From Larix kaempferi (taxonomy: Eukaryota; Streptophyta; Pinopsida; Pinales; Pinaceae): a stretch of 64,000 nucleotides of DNA. Every line of letters starts with the position of its first letter. Within the stretch, counting starts at the first letter, position 1. The position numbers and the translations under genes were made by a program. Location of the stretch: the NCBI GenBank assembly GCA_027924585.1, contig BSBM01000370.1, forward strand, positions 28,665,501-28,729,500, given 5' to 3'. A model generated the notes under the pieces. It did not search any database. It was not told the origin of the DNA and saw nothing but the letters and a program-made list of their open reading frames with translations. Shown piece by piece: positions 21,114 through 31,708 of the stretch.

Positions 21114-23752
21114 CTATGACATATCTAATCCACCTCCGCCAAAGGCATCATCACTATCTCTTCGACTAGATCCAGAGGCATCGCCACCTCCACTAATAGA
21201 GCTAGAGGCAGTATTAGCACCTATGCTAGCAGAGCTAGAGGCATCGAAACCTCCACTAATAGAGCCAAAGGAATCAATAACTCTTCCAGGTCGAAATAAA
21301 TGAGCTCAAACTAGAGAAGCATGGATAGCTCCATCAAGATGAATCATACGATCCCCTCTGAGCATCTTTGTAATAGAGATGGTTGGAGCAGAAAATGGTG
21401 GATGGTCAGGCCGATCAGTAGGATCAACAGGTCGTTCAAGTAGGAGTAAATGATATGATGAAGTAGGATCAGGGGGAAGGTAGAGTAAGAGTATAGGAGA
21501 TGATGAAGGAGTTGATGGAGGTGGAGGAGGAGGACATGGTAGAGGAGGAAGTGGATGAGATGTTGAATGTGGAGGTGGAGGAGGTGGATTCCGAGGATCA
21601 GGATGTGCACGAGATGTGGAGGCTACGTCATTAATCAAAGCAGTTGATGGAGAAGGAGGTAGACTAGTAGGGTGAGGATCTCCGCCCTCATCTAACGATG
21701 AACTAGAAAATGGGATACCATCTAAAATATCACAAGAATCAAGAATGTGTTGCGTCAAGCACCTCATATCACGAGGAATCATCCTCCAAAAATCTGAGCG
21801 GTGGGGGTCCCTCACAATGGACCTCACTGGTACAAGTTGAACCCCTCGATCTGCCAACAATGTAGCCAGCCTATATGCTATGTCCCGTCGTTACCACTCA
21901 TCTAGCATGCATCGAAGGCTAGGTCTGGCTAAATGGGGTGCCTTGGGCTGATCATCCAACGCCATCTCCTCCTCATCCTGAACTAGAGGAGGTGGCACAT
22001 CACATCAAATTTTCGGAGATCTGTAAAATATATAGTACACAATAATAATTAGACGATTTCATTAAACATGAATTTAATATAACAATTTAAAATTTATTAA
22101 GTATAAAAAGATTAAAATGCAACTAGATTAATTCAAACATAATACTAAATTTACCTCTATCATATATTAGCTTGTCCCGAGTGAATAAGATGGTGGGACA
22201 CCCTCTCTAGTCCAATCCCGCACATGGATATGCAACCATGTCTAATCCAGGTGGATATTGGTGGCCACCCACCTTTCCAACTGGCTCAAAATAGTTTTAT
22301 GGCAATTTTGGTATTGTACTATTTTTAGCAGTTTTTCGGGTCCTGAACTTCCGGGGCCATTTTGAGGCCCTAAACGACCTTTTTTTGGCAATTTGGGGGG
22401 CAAAATGGTTGCCTCCGACATTCATTTGGTCCTAATCGAAAGTTGTAAATCTCGGATAGACCTTTCCAACGGGCTACCGAGCGACCCAAACGGAGATCGT
22501 ATGCAAAAGTTACGACCCCAGGAAGTTGATGTACTAACTTACCCAAACGGGGCCCACATGACTTTTGGCGCTTCATCTCCTAGGGTTAGGTTTTTGGATG
22601 TCTAGGGCTTTTGACATACCTGTTTATTGTAAAAGGCCTTGAGAGCCTCATGTAACCATCTTCTTGCGAAATGAGCGCAGCCGTCACATCTCTTCTTAGA
22701 GATAAGCCGCCACCATTCCAGCAAGCTTGTTTTCCGCTGCATTTTACAGTTCTAGCTTATTTCCTTATTGAATAGAAAACCAGTTTTACTGTATCTCTGT
22801 TATTTTGTGTTAAGCATCTGATAATAATCTGTATTCATTTCGTTCTGCTCATAAAATCCGGATCAATGTCTAATCGAGGAGGGTCCTCGTTGCCTAGCAT
22901 GTCGAGCACCTCCGCAGTGATACTGGATGGAAAGTCTGGCTACCCCCTCTGAGGCATCATCTCCCCCCACATGTGCATACGCACATATGTCATCAACCTA
23001 GGAGGGTGTCAGTTAAAAGATGGCCTGGTGGTCGGAGATCTCTCAAAAAATATACAAAATCACTCTGAACCAAAGGGAATTTATCCCTCCCGCCAATACA
23101 CGCACGACATCCACTAAGAGCATAACAAAACTGTCGTAAAAAAGTAGCAAACCACCTAACACATCTAGGTGCCTGCACTAAAGAATCAACATAATATAAT
23201 AGAGGGAAGCTAATGCGTTTCCCATCACTGGCGATATGCACGATGGTCATCAGCAACAAAGAGAGGCACCTCACATCCTCTCTACCAAAAGCAGCAATGG
23301 AAAGATACCCATCGCTAACTTGAAACTAAGCAGGGTGGACGATGTTGGGATCAACATATCTCTGAATGTAGAATATCTAAGTCCTTGCCACAACTCCAAT
23401 TGGGGCCTTAGGGAACCGAGTAAAGTCCTCGCCTCTCCTAGAAATCTCAATGATAAAATACATGTCCTCCTTAGTGGGTCGGAACCACGAATCGAGACCA
23501 ACTCAAAAATACTACCTATGATGATCCCAACGTGCGATCAACTGGGTTAGGAATCTACTATTATCCTTGACTGATGTATCCTCCTCATATAACTTGAGGA
23601 GGCCAACAACTCTCACTAGGTGTCTCGTCTATGGAGTAATGGGATGAGGGTATAAATCTCTCTCCCTCTCCCTGGTCTCCCACTCTCTCAGGAATTTATA
23701 TTGGTCAACTTGTACTCCTTCTTCTACTTGGCATCACGGCACTCACATCTCT
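21114..23752 (-). pseudogene. Spliced gene with PMD-like motif and Pro/Ser/Gly-rich tail
   Basis: After an acceptor (GTGAAACAG) near 23752 the minus strand encodes REWETRERERDLYPHPITP, then LVRVVGLLKLYEEDTSVKDN, SRFLTQLIARWDHH, WFRPTKEDMYFIIEISRRGE, FYIQRYVDPNIVHPA, HIASDGKRISFPLLYYVDSL and QSDFVYFLRDLRPPGHLLTD, ending near 22876 at LGNEDPPRLD. A solo LTR interrupts it (about 22252-22860). Coding resumes at 22247-22158, ends at a GTAAATTT donor, and restarts at 22021 after TTTTACAG. The tail holds long Pro-rich runs (21650-21480) and a Gly/Ser region ending GGGGLDMS at 21114. Several stops and one frame change are present. The layout L..LI.RW....F..G......T.ED.YF...S.RG recalls plant-mobile-domain proteins; homology is not proven. 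It lies directly downstream of the third motif cluster. Confidence 0.5.
22252..22860 (+). mobile_element. Solo LTR of the gypsy-X family
   Basis: The first 130 bases (tggatattggtggccaccc ... tttttcgggtcctg ... ggggccattttgaggcc) align with the start of the gypsy LTR at 28711-28560 (minus). The segment near 22690 (tcttagagataagccgccac) aligns with 27735-27710 (minus). Late sequence such as gaatagaaaaccagttttac fits the R/U5 of an LTR. It interrupts the gene at 21114-23752. A 10-bp word, atgtctaatc, occurs on both sides (22238-22247 and 22866-22875), which is longer than a normal 5-bp target duplication, so the exact borders are uncertain. Confidence 0.65.
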
Positions 23753-23849
23753 GTTTCACGTATAACATCAATTAGTCTCATCAAAATACATATAAAAGAA
23801 TTATATGTACTAAAATCAAAATTTATTTTTTTGCAAAAAATCGTCTTAC

Positions 23850-25170
23850 AGTGCACCAATATTAAACTTACGCACCGCCCACGGTGCGCTTTTACTTTTT
23901 AATCATTGTCTTTGGTGCGCTAAACTAATAGAACGCACCGTTGATTTAATTCTATAAATTTAAAATTTACTATCAAGTCGGTGTGCTACAATACACACAC
24001 ACCGTTGCGTTTTCAAATTTGCGTTCATGGTGTGCCTATGGCACATTAGAGCACTGGACACCAGTGCACTGACGTGTACTAAGAGCACTAGACACCAATG
24101 CACTGACGTGCACTAAGAGCACTGGACACAAGTGCACTGACGTGCACTAAGAGCACTGGACACCAGTGCACTGACGTGCACTAAGAGCACTATTGAATTA
24201 TGATTTTTTATGATACAAGAAATTTTCATGTGTAGGAATCGTGCTTCTCTAACACGAAAGCGCATTGTAAATGATTCAGTTACTTTATCTAAAAGCGTAG
24301 CATTTTATTTCATTTTATAATTGATAAGGAATGTGTCAACACCGTGCCTACAACACGTCAGAGCACCGAATACCGGTGCTCTGCGCCGAATTATGATTTT
24401 TTAGTTCCTACGAAAATTTTAAATTTCGGTTGTCAGTGTGTTTATACCTTGTCAACACACCATTTTATGTGCGCTGACGTGATGTAAAAGCACCACAGTT
24501 TATTTAATTTATGGATGATGCAGGAATGTGTTCACGGTGCTCGTACCAAATCTCATAGCACCAATCATTGGTGTGTTGACATGTAGTAGACGCACCGTAT
24601 ACTTTGGTTTTTCAATTTTCTTGTTAATATTTACTAGTGTGTTCGGTACACGTAAAGGCACCGTAATGTCAGTGCGCTTATGTTTAATTAATGCATAGGT
24701 TATTAGTTCAAATTTTTAAAATTCAATTCATGTTATTGTGGTGCGCTACAAAAGGGTAGCGCACAAGTGATGCAGTGCATTCGATCCGTTCGGCTCGCCC
24801 CGCAAACGATGCGCCCTGTAAAAAAATTGCAGAGTGCAACGAGCACCCATGCGACCTGCATGGCTTGAATGCACCGCGCAATTTTATTTTATTTTGATAA
24901 AAATGGCAAATTATGGTTTAATTTCAAAAATTAATCCCCTAAGAATTTAAATTATCAAGTAAGAATTAATTTACCTTATAAACCGCGCATTGGGGAGGCA
25001 TCCACTCTATATATGGGAGAATTTGAATTTTTTCCCACCATTTGGAAAAAATTCAAACTCAAGTCAGCAGCGAATAAGAACGTGCAATGTGTCAACAACA
25101 AGTGGGATGAACATAAGTGGCAGGGTGTCTAGGTGGGTTATGAAAGGCACCGGTGCACATGGCTCAAACG
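23850..25170. repeat. GCACCGGTGC-like motif cluster (A3)
   Basis: This is the densest cluster. Examples are acgcaccgcccacggtgcgc, ggtgcgctaa, gaacgcaccg, gagcaccgaataccggtgctc, gtgcgctgacgtg, agacgcaccg and aaggcaccggtgcaca. Many are imperfect inverted repeats, and CAC/GTG-cored words with ACGTG appear as well. The cluster begins about 100 bp upstream of the first coding block of the minus-strand gene at 21114-23752, so it occupies that gene's promoter side. It uses the same vocabulary as A1 and A2. Confidence 0.65.
24048..24192 (+). repeat. 34-bp tandem repeat, four units plus a partial
   Basis: Units start at 24048, 24082, 24116 and 24150 with a partial at 24184. Each reads AGAGCACTGGACACCAGTGC and then ACTGACGTGCACTA. 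Within a unit, CACTGG...CCAGTG is an inverted repeat and GTGCAC occurs twice around ACGT. Substitutions are few (one to three per unit), so the expansion is younger than the surrounding cluster. Confidence 0.92.
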
Positions 25171-26005
25171 CATTGTAGAGCGGTAAAAATGAGTTTTACG
25201 ACGCGGTAACTTTTTTTTTATCAAACCCTTTTTTTCAGCAGAGTACAACATCTTTGAAGAATTTTTTTTCAAACCTTGGCTACCAGCAAGTTGGTTTTCA
25301 AAAAAGATCTATCTGGTTACACCTAGATGGTTTTCACAATCATATTTTTTTATTCTTGAGAAATTCCCACCATAAAATGGTTTTCAAGAATTCCCAGGTA
25401 TGATGGCGCATGAAAACATGGTTTCACCATCAAATTTTATTTGGAGATAGAACAACTAGGTAGCTCAGCACTGTAAGTAGGCTGAGTTACTTTATTGAGT
25501 AGGTTAGGAGTGGAGTGAACAAGAGGTTAATGAGGCATTTGTGGAGGATTTATTCAAGACAGTTGAGCTTGTTGTGTCATGTGTGGAGATTCAATCATAT
25601 GAGGAAATAAGTGTGAGGCCAAAATGAGGGAATGTATGGAGATGATGACATTGGTGATAACATACTATAGTAGGAGAGAATGGGAACTTTACCTAACAAC
25701 CATGGTAACTTTAGAGAGCTTGCGAAGTGTCTTATTCTAAAGCAGTGAATCATATGAAGATCCAAATTTTACTCATGATTCTCCTCCTCTTACCAGTGTT
25801 CCTGTAAAATAGTTAGTACTTTGGGTGGCTCTTACGGTGCCATAAAATCTTCTAACTATATGCATGCACCTATATGACCTAATATAAATGCATCATATGG
25901 AGTATGATATTCCACAAAGAGGTAGTCGACAATTCCTCCTGTTGATCCCCTTGCATGTGTGTTTCCTAAAACCGGTACAAATAAATATGTAATGTACCTT
26001 TGACA
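25171..26005 (-). other. Leader/UTR-like sequence of a minus-strand LTR element
   Basis: The sequence is AT-rich with no long frame. It lies on the internal side of the primer-binding site at 26006-26024 and may be the 5' leader of that element. An unassigned 95-codon minus frame reaches from 26143 to 25856. A local repeat of ggttttca words occurs at 25290-25390. Confidence 0.3.
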
Positions 26006-26024
26006 TCTCCCCAGCAACGATGCC
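26006..26024 (-). mobile_element. Athila-like primer-binding site and LTR end
   Basis: The minus strand reads TGGCATCGTTGCTGGGGAGA. It closely matches the TGGCGCCGTTGCCGGGGA primer site of plant Athila/Tat gypsy elements. TTGTCA immediately before it would be the LTR end. An upstream minus-strand TATA-like word, CTATAAATAAGAGGG, lies at about 26770-26785. The other LTR border was not found. It is a decayed remnant. Confidence 0.5.
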
Positions 26025-26889
26025 AAAATGACAAGATATTTTATTACCCTTTGAAGAGAAACAAAAGAGACTTGTGCATTAATAGTCAACCGAGGTTTGA
26101 GGCAAACTTGTGAGATGTCGTGCATTGTATGTGTAGGATCCAAGTTCTCTATTTACAAGTGGTTTTATATATGCTTCTATGAAAAGGAAATTGCATCACA
26201 CTATACATCATAAATCATGTTGGTCATGCTAATGGGAACCCTATTGTCAATGGGAAATCTCCTTGCATGACTAGCTACTACAAAAAAACAAAAAAGACAG
26301 GAAAATAAATCAAACTGACAAGAAGTAAACAAATTGTTCTAATAGCATTCAAAATTAAAATGAACCAAATACTACTCTAACTGTAATCACTAGTTTAACA
26401 GTGGCATTACTTAGGTTCATATTACCAATAACTAAAGCTAGTCATAGGTTTTATCCGCCTTTTGTGTGTGAAATGTAGATATACAAGTATTTCATAGTGG
26501 ATGTTAAATACAAACTAAGCTATAGAAATGAATTAAATACATATTCAAATAAGAAATGCATGAAAGAAACTATTTACATTACATTTACATTACACAACAC
26601 ATGTTCTCAGGGAGTGGGCCTTGCCTTCATGGGAACATGGTGTTGGTGTGAACTACCACATGAAAGAACTACTATGAATTTAAACTTTACCTTCATTCAC
26701 AAACTGAAATTGCATACATGATCGTGAGGTGTCTCTCCATATCGACCTCCTTGAATAAAAGTGTTGTCCCTCTTATTTATAGAGTTGAAGGCATTAAATG
26801 AAATATAACAACCTTATAACTAAATCCTAGATATGTGCTATTAGTTACAAAATATGCTCCAAGGCAATTAATTGCTTATATTCTAGGAA

Positions 26890-26972
26890 AGTAGTTGCAA
26901 TATTTTAGGGAAGTGGTTCCAATATTCAAGAAAGGTAGTTCCAATACTCTAGGAAGGTAGTTTCAACCTCTT
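26890..26972 (+). repeat. Short degenerate tandem (AGGTAGTTCCAATAYT)
   Basis: About four units of 21-25 bp: gaaagtagttgcaatatttta, gggaagtggttccaatattc, aagaaaggtagttccaatac, and a partial. Confidence 0.6.
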
Positions 26973-27435
26973 CTTTGATGATACTTAGGCACCAAACGCA
27001 TTAATGAAGCAATCTTGATGCGTTTATGATTCTCTTGATTCCATTGTTATTTGTGAGGTTGAACCTTGTCTTCTTCAAACTAAGTTTGCACAATCCTTAG
27101 ATATGAAATCATATTGTAAATGCTTAAACTATTACTTCAAATTCTCTAAATAAACTAATTAACCTTCGAAAATAGCAATTCATCATTCTTTGGTTAGATG
27201 TGCAAGTATATTAGAGGTAATACTAGTTCTAAGGAGAAATATAGAGGTAAACAAGGCATAAAGGTGTTACTTCAAGGAGTATAAATGGCTCAAAATGAAG
27301 CAAAATAGGAACCCATTAGCATATGCCTTTCTTAGTATGAACTTTCAATAATGGCCCATGGGACAAAATTTAAAAACATAAAATTTGTAATTACCCCCTC
27401 CTATGGTTGAAATGATGGATGGGGATGTTATAGAG

Positions 27436-27563
27436 TGGTATCAAAGCTCTTGGTTGCAACATTGGGGCTTTCTGGGCCAGAATCCACACTTACATGAAAA
27501 AATCAAAGTTTCAACAAGAAGTGTTTGACAAAATGTTTGATATGGATTATTTAGAGAATGAAA
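27436..27563 (+). mobile_element. Plus-strand gypsy: primer site and first gag codons, interrupted
   Basis: GATGTTATA|GAG then TGGTATCAAAGC (27436-27447) is an LTR end plus initiator-tRNA primer site with one mismatch. Forty-seven bases later an ATG at 27494 opens MKKSKFQQEVFDKMFDMDYL. It reads openly to 27563, where the minus-strand gypsy-X element begins. This is the oldest visible layer of the nest. Its own LTR start was not located. Confidence 0.5.
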
Positions 27564-28711
27564 TGTTGAAGGAACCAATATGAAAATGGAAACACACACA
27601 CTAATATTTTGCAAAGCGCACAATAGCATAGTAAAATCCAAATTATATTAATGAATTGAATGGAAAAACATTGTAAAATACAAGCAATACAAGTTATCTC
27701 GAATGGTGGTAGCTCATCTCTGAAGAGAAATATGCCGACCACACTCATATGCAAGCATTTATTACAAAGAGATTAAAAAGGGCCTTTTATCAAAGTCATA
27801 GAGGAAAAAACCCTAAACATAAAAAAACAAACCCTGAGATATGAACCCCCAAAAGGATTTGCAGACCCCAAGATGGCTATCTAACTTTTGTCGGCGCTAT
27901 AGGTTGGTTCTTGGTATGCACAATAGACTAATAAATTATGCGAGGTAGTATTTTATCATATGTTAGTGAGGTAAAATATAGATAGCACACACTAAGAATG
28001 TAATGTATATGACTGTGGAATAATGTATAAACTAAGCATTAGTTAAGGATGGTTAATGTATTAGGAAAGGTTTGTTAGTTAAGTAGTTGTTAAAGATAGT
28101 TAATGGTTAATAACAGTCGGTCATTTTGTATTTAGGGGGGACTTTTGTAATTAGAGGCTTCGTTGTTGTTTCTATAAATGTTGAGGATATCATTATTGTT
28201 GTCTTGGTAGTTTCATAGAATGTAGAGATGAATGATGAGATAGTATAAATGATGAATCTGTTGTCTCTTGAATACAATTGCATAATCGATGGTTTGTTAT
28301 TTCTTGTGTGAATGGTAGGATCTTTGTGTTATCAATGATGTGTTGTATTAGATGAATGATGATAAGACTACATGTTAGCTTGTGTATAATCCTAGACTAT
28401 ACTTTGTTCCTATAATTCTTGTGGGAGTCTTGGGTGATACTTTATTAATTCGTAAATATTGAATATGTGAACTCTTATAAGATTATTGTTGGTCCTATAT
28501 TTTGAACCTTGGATCTAAATTTGTGCCAACAACTTCCTAGGGGAACAAATTTTACATATGATCTCTATTTAGGGTGCACGATGGCAAAAAACACCATTTA
28601 TGGCCTCAAAACGGCCCCAAAAGTTTGGGACCCGAAAAAATCATAGAAGATTGCCAAAAAGATGGATAACCATTGTAACTTGGTGGAATATGTGGGTGGC
28701 CACTAGTATCA
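27564..28711 (-). repeat. 3' LTR of gypsy-X, split by another LTR
   Basis: On the minus strand the LTR starts TGATACTAGTGGCCACCC at 28711, right after the purine tract AAGGGGGAAGGAGTAG (about 28735-28720). It ends CCTTCAACA at 27564. It is homologous to the solo LTR at 22252-22860 in both its first and last thirds. A solo LTR (27889-28531) divides it. Without that insert it is about 500 bp. Confidence 0.7.
27889..28531. mobile_element. Solo LTR-Y inside the gypsy-X LTR
   Basis: The ends TGTCGGCGC and GTGCCAACA form matching inverted termini (TGTYGGCRC). Flanks ACTTT (27884-27888) and ACTTC (28532-28536) agree at 4 of 5 bases, as expected of an aged target duplication. The 643-bp segment has no ORF. 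A tctataaatgttgagg word near 28170 could be a TATA region. Its removal rejoins the gypsy-X LTR. The parent family is not otherwise present in the window. Confidence 0.7.
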
Positions 28712-28735
28712 AACTGTACTACTCCTTCCCCCTTA

Positions 28736-29158
28736 GATATCAATGGTCTCTATTGCATCAAGTTCCTCCATTAGATAGGGAAACTTCTGATGAATCTAAC
28801 TCCTAGTGAGCCACTTTTCCCTGGTGAAGAAGTTGCCCTGCTTTGATGACTTGGTATTGTTGGATGTTATGTTGATGAGTGCTCTTCATTTCACTGGTCA
28901 TGTTCAAGTTGGTTTTCTCCTACTCAATGCAATTAGGATTGAGTTATGTAGGGTCCAAGTGCTTGACTACCTCTGAGGTGTCCAAGAGAGATGGAAAATA
29001 TGGTGGAAGCAACTCCACAGGAAATATAGGGTGCAAGTTGGGGAAAGAGGGAATACTTTACTCAAAATCATTCTCACCCACAACGTTGGTGATGGTATAA
29101 AGTCCATATCGAGGTGGTCAAAGTTTCCAATGGGATCCTATGAAGCACTCTTTCTGAA
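28736..29158 (-). pseudogene. gypsy-X pol C-terminus (distal half, split by copia)
   Basis: The minus strand from 29158 reads QKECFIGSHWKL, PPRYGLYTITNVVGENDFE and SIPSFPQLAP. This matches the integrase C-terminal tail of plant gypsy elements (R.L.P..YGPY.I...G.NAFEL.LP). The frame is continuous in homology with the integrase ending at 41207, showing that the copia at 29159-41206 inserted here. It is broken by stops and a frame change before the purine tract. Confidence 0.75.
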
Positions 29159-29605
29159 TGTTAATATATTTACACACTTAGGAGTTAGTTAAGATCAAAT
29201 TAGTATAATGTTTCTTCAGGTAAAGTGTGTTTCTTTATTATGCATTTGTAATTATGTAATCCAACGATCACAATATGTTCTAAACATAGAGTGATCTGAC
29301 AATTCATCTTCAACTCAATATTAATGATTTGTTATCTATGGCTTAACACCTAATTAATCCATGATCTCAATTTAAAGAGCATGGAAGGTCATTTGCTCAA
29401 TGATTGATTGTGAGAAAATCATATATAAAATATGTTTTCTGCATAATATATTGCCTCAAGTAGCTATTTGTCTGGGGCCGTGGACTATTTCCCTCTTCAA
29501 GGGTTTTAATAATGCAAAAGATCGGTGTGTTGATTTGTGATCTATTTTTGTGAGTGGTTTCTCAAGGTGTTTGATCTTTTGGAAATATCAAGTGTTAGTC
29601 GAACA
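29159..29605 (+). repeat. 5' LTR of the copia element
   Basis: It starts TGTTAATATATTTAC and ends GTCGAACA. The primer site starts at 29606. Confidence 0.88.
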
Positions 29606-30163
29606 TGGTATCAGAGCTTTAATGAAGTTTTGGTGTTTCCGTATGCATCAAATACCTTCTAGTTTCTTATTTATGTGAATTTTTGGGCTGAGAGAGGTGT
29701 TCCATTACATCTGGAGCATTAATTTGAATTGGAAACACTTTTCATTTCACTCAAAAATGATTTTGTTTTCCCAATATATGACCATTTTACAAGATCCATA
29801 GGTATATTATTTACAGTTACGTATTTTTTTATAAAAATTCTCACATTATTTCATAATTTAGCCTATTTTTCTATTTTATTCCCAATTTTTACCTTTTATG
29901 TCTACATATTCACTTTTTCATGTGCTATGTGCGAACTTGGTAAATAAAAAACTGAGTCGAAAGGGTTTTCTTGATTGTGTATACTCTTTGCCATGCACCT
30001 TGTGGGAAATCGGTAAACTAGAAACAATGAGAAAACTTACATTTTATGGGTAAGCTAACCAAATTCAATAAATTTTGATTTGGAATGTTTTTTTGTTTTT
30101 ATGTGGTTATGTAAAATGTTTTGCAGGCCAAAAATCAAGGTTTTCTAGGTGGGCACACTCTCC

Positions 30164-30181
30164 AACAACAACAACAACAAC
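30164..30181. repeat. (CAA)6 microsatellite
   Basis: Six CAA units lie in the untranslated leader of the copia element. Confidence 0.9.
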
Positions 30182-30640
30182 CTCATTCTCCTCCATAATA
30201 TTACTAAGTCTTTTTCTTAGATCACTTGGTTGAAAGTTACTTTGAAAAGTAAGAGACCTTGGGTTCAAATCCTTCTTTTTGTTACTTCTTGTAAAGGTTT
30301 ATGTAAATTTAAGTTATAGAGTAACCTTATTGTAAAAGTGCTTTCCACTCGTTTTATAAAAGTGGGTCATGTGTTTTAAAGCAATTTAGTTCTAAATGTG
30401 AGGTTATAAGCAAAGTTAGTACAACTTGGGGGGATTTTTTTCTCCCATCATCACGTGGATCAATATTTTCCTGCCACGTGGCCCCTTGGTTCCTTTTTAT
30501 GCCTTTCTTCAAAAGGGCATAACCTTAACATCCGAAGTTTGTTTTCAGTGTCGTTTTTTTAAACTACCTATTTTTTTTAGATCTTTGTATATAGATTATA
30601 AATTTATTCTTTCTAAACCATATTACTTGCATGTTACAAT

Positions 30641-31404
30641 ATGGATTCTCCATGTGATTTTGTGATCATTAGTAGCAACTACTTCTCATGGAAAGCATGT
30701 ATGGAGGATGTTCTGCGAAGTAGAGGACTTTACCTGATTACCTTGTGAAAAGAAATTGAACCCACAAATGATGATAATAGAATAAAATGGGATGATAAAT
30801 GTGATGAATCACATGTATTAATCGATATGTAAAATTCTAATGAATTACGATTCCACCTTCAAGGAATTGATGAAATAGATAAATCTTAGGAAAAATTGGA
30901 AACTGTGTTTGGTAAACACAATGAGATTCGAGGTCACCAGCTTGAAATTGAATTGGTTGCTTTAAATCCACGTCATTTTTCTTGCATTCAATACTATTTA
31001 TCTAAATTTAAATCACTTAGAACCTTAGTTGAAGAATGCAAAATAGCTAAGCCATAAAAGAAATGTATTTATGATATTCTTTCAAAGCTTGGTCCTACTT
31101 ATTCTGTTTGTGTATCTACCTTTTACTCCATGAAATAAGGTCTAGGGGATAACTATATAGAACCCTCTCTTGAATCCTTTTGTGATGCTTTGATTCAAGA
31201 GCAAGATAATCTCTTACATCTTAAAGTGATCAGCAATGTCGATATATATAGAAAATCCCTAGTGGCATAACAAAAGGATAATTCCAAGCGTTACAAGAAT
31301 AAAAATACGGGAAACAATAAGCAAAGCAAGGATCCCAAACCCTCTCAACCAGATCATCCTTCCAATTATGACAAAGTAACCAAATCAAAAGGTAAGAAGA
31401 TTAA
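30641..31404 (+). pseudogene. copia gag, N-terminal part
   Basis: The ATG at 30641 opens MDSPCDFVIISSNYFSWK (copia gag norm: N...W...M), then MEDVLRSRGLYL and KWDDKCDESHVLI. The middle has LRFHLQGIDEIDKS and FGKHNEIRGHQLEIELVALN, followed by LSKLGPTYSVCVSTFYSMK and DALIQEQDNLLHLKV, all diagnostic for the UBN2 gag family. At least five in-frame stops are present. The frame is cut at 31404 by the LINE and resumes at 37376 with the zinc knuckle. Confidence 0.8.
31387..31404 (+). repeat. LINE target-site duplication, left copy
   Basis: AAAAGGTAAGAAGATTAA is repeated exactly at 37376-37393. Confidence 0.93.
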
Positions 31405-31708
31405 AATGGCTTCCCCAGAAATTCATGTTTTTCCAAGCAATTAAGTACAATCTTCCATAGTTTAATAATATGTAGTGACTTTTCCTGCGAGGTTTCTTGG
31501 AGCGTGTTCTTGGCACAGCGTGGATCGTGAATACTGAGTTGCATCCCCCGGAGCAACTAGCAGAGTGCATACTGATTTGATTTAGCCTCGGGTTAAGGTA
31601 ATTATTCTCTTTAGGTTCCCTCCTGGCCTCTGGGCAGGCTTTCCATCGGCGAGTAAAGATTATGGTGGCCAGGGTAGAGGCTCAGCTCTGACCTACGATT
31701 TTGCTAGC

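Noticed and set aside
21344-21610. 88-codon Leu/His-rich minus frame
   Set aside because: It is an alternative frame of the proline-rich tail of the gene at 21114-23752; its composition follows from the CCN repeats.
24048-24192. CRISPR array
   Set aside because: The units are contiguous 34-mers without unique spacers, in plant DNA.
29729-30665. 72- and 79-codon hydrophobic frames in the copia leader
   Set aside because: T-rich leader between the primer site and gag; no conserved motif, and hydrophobicity is a composition effect.
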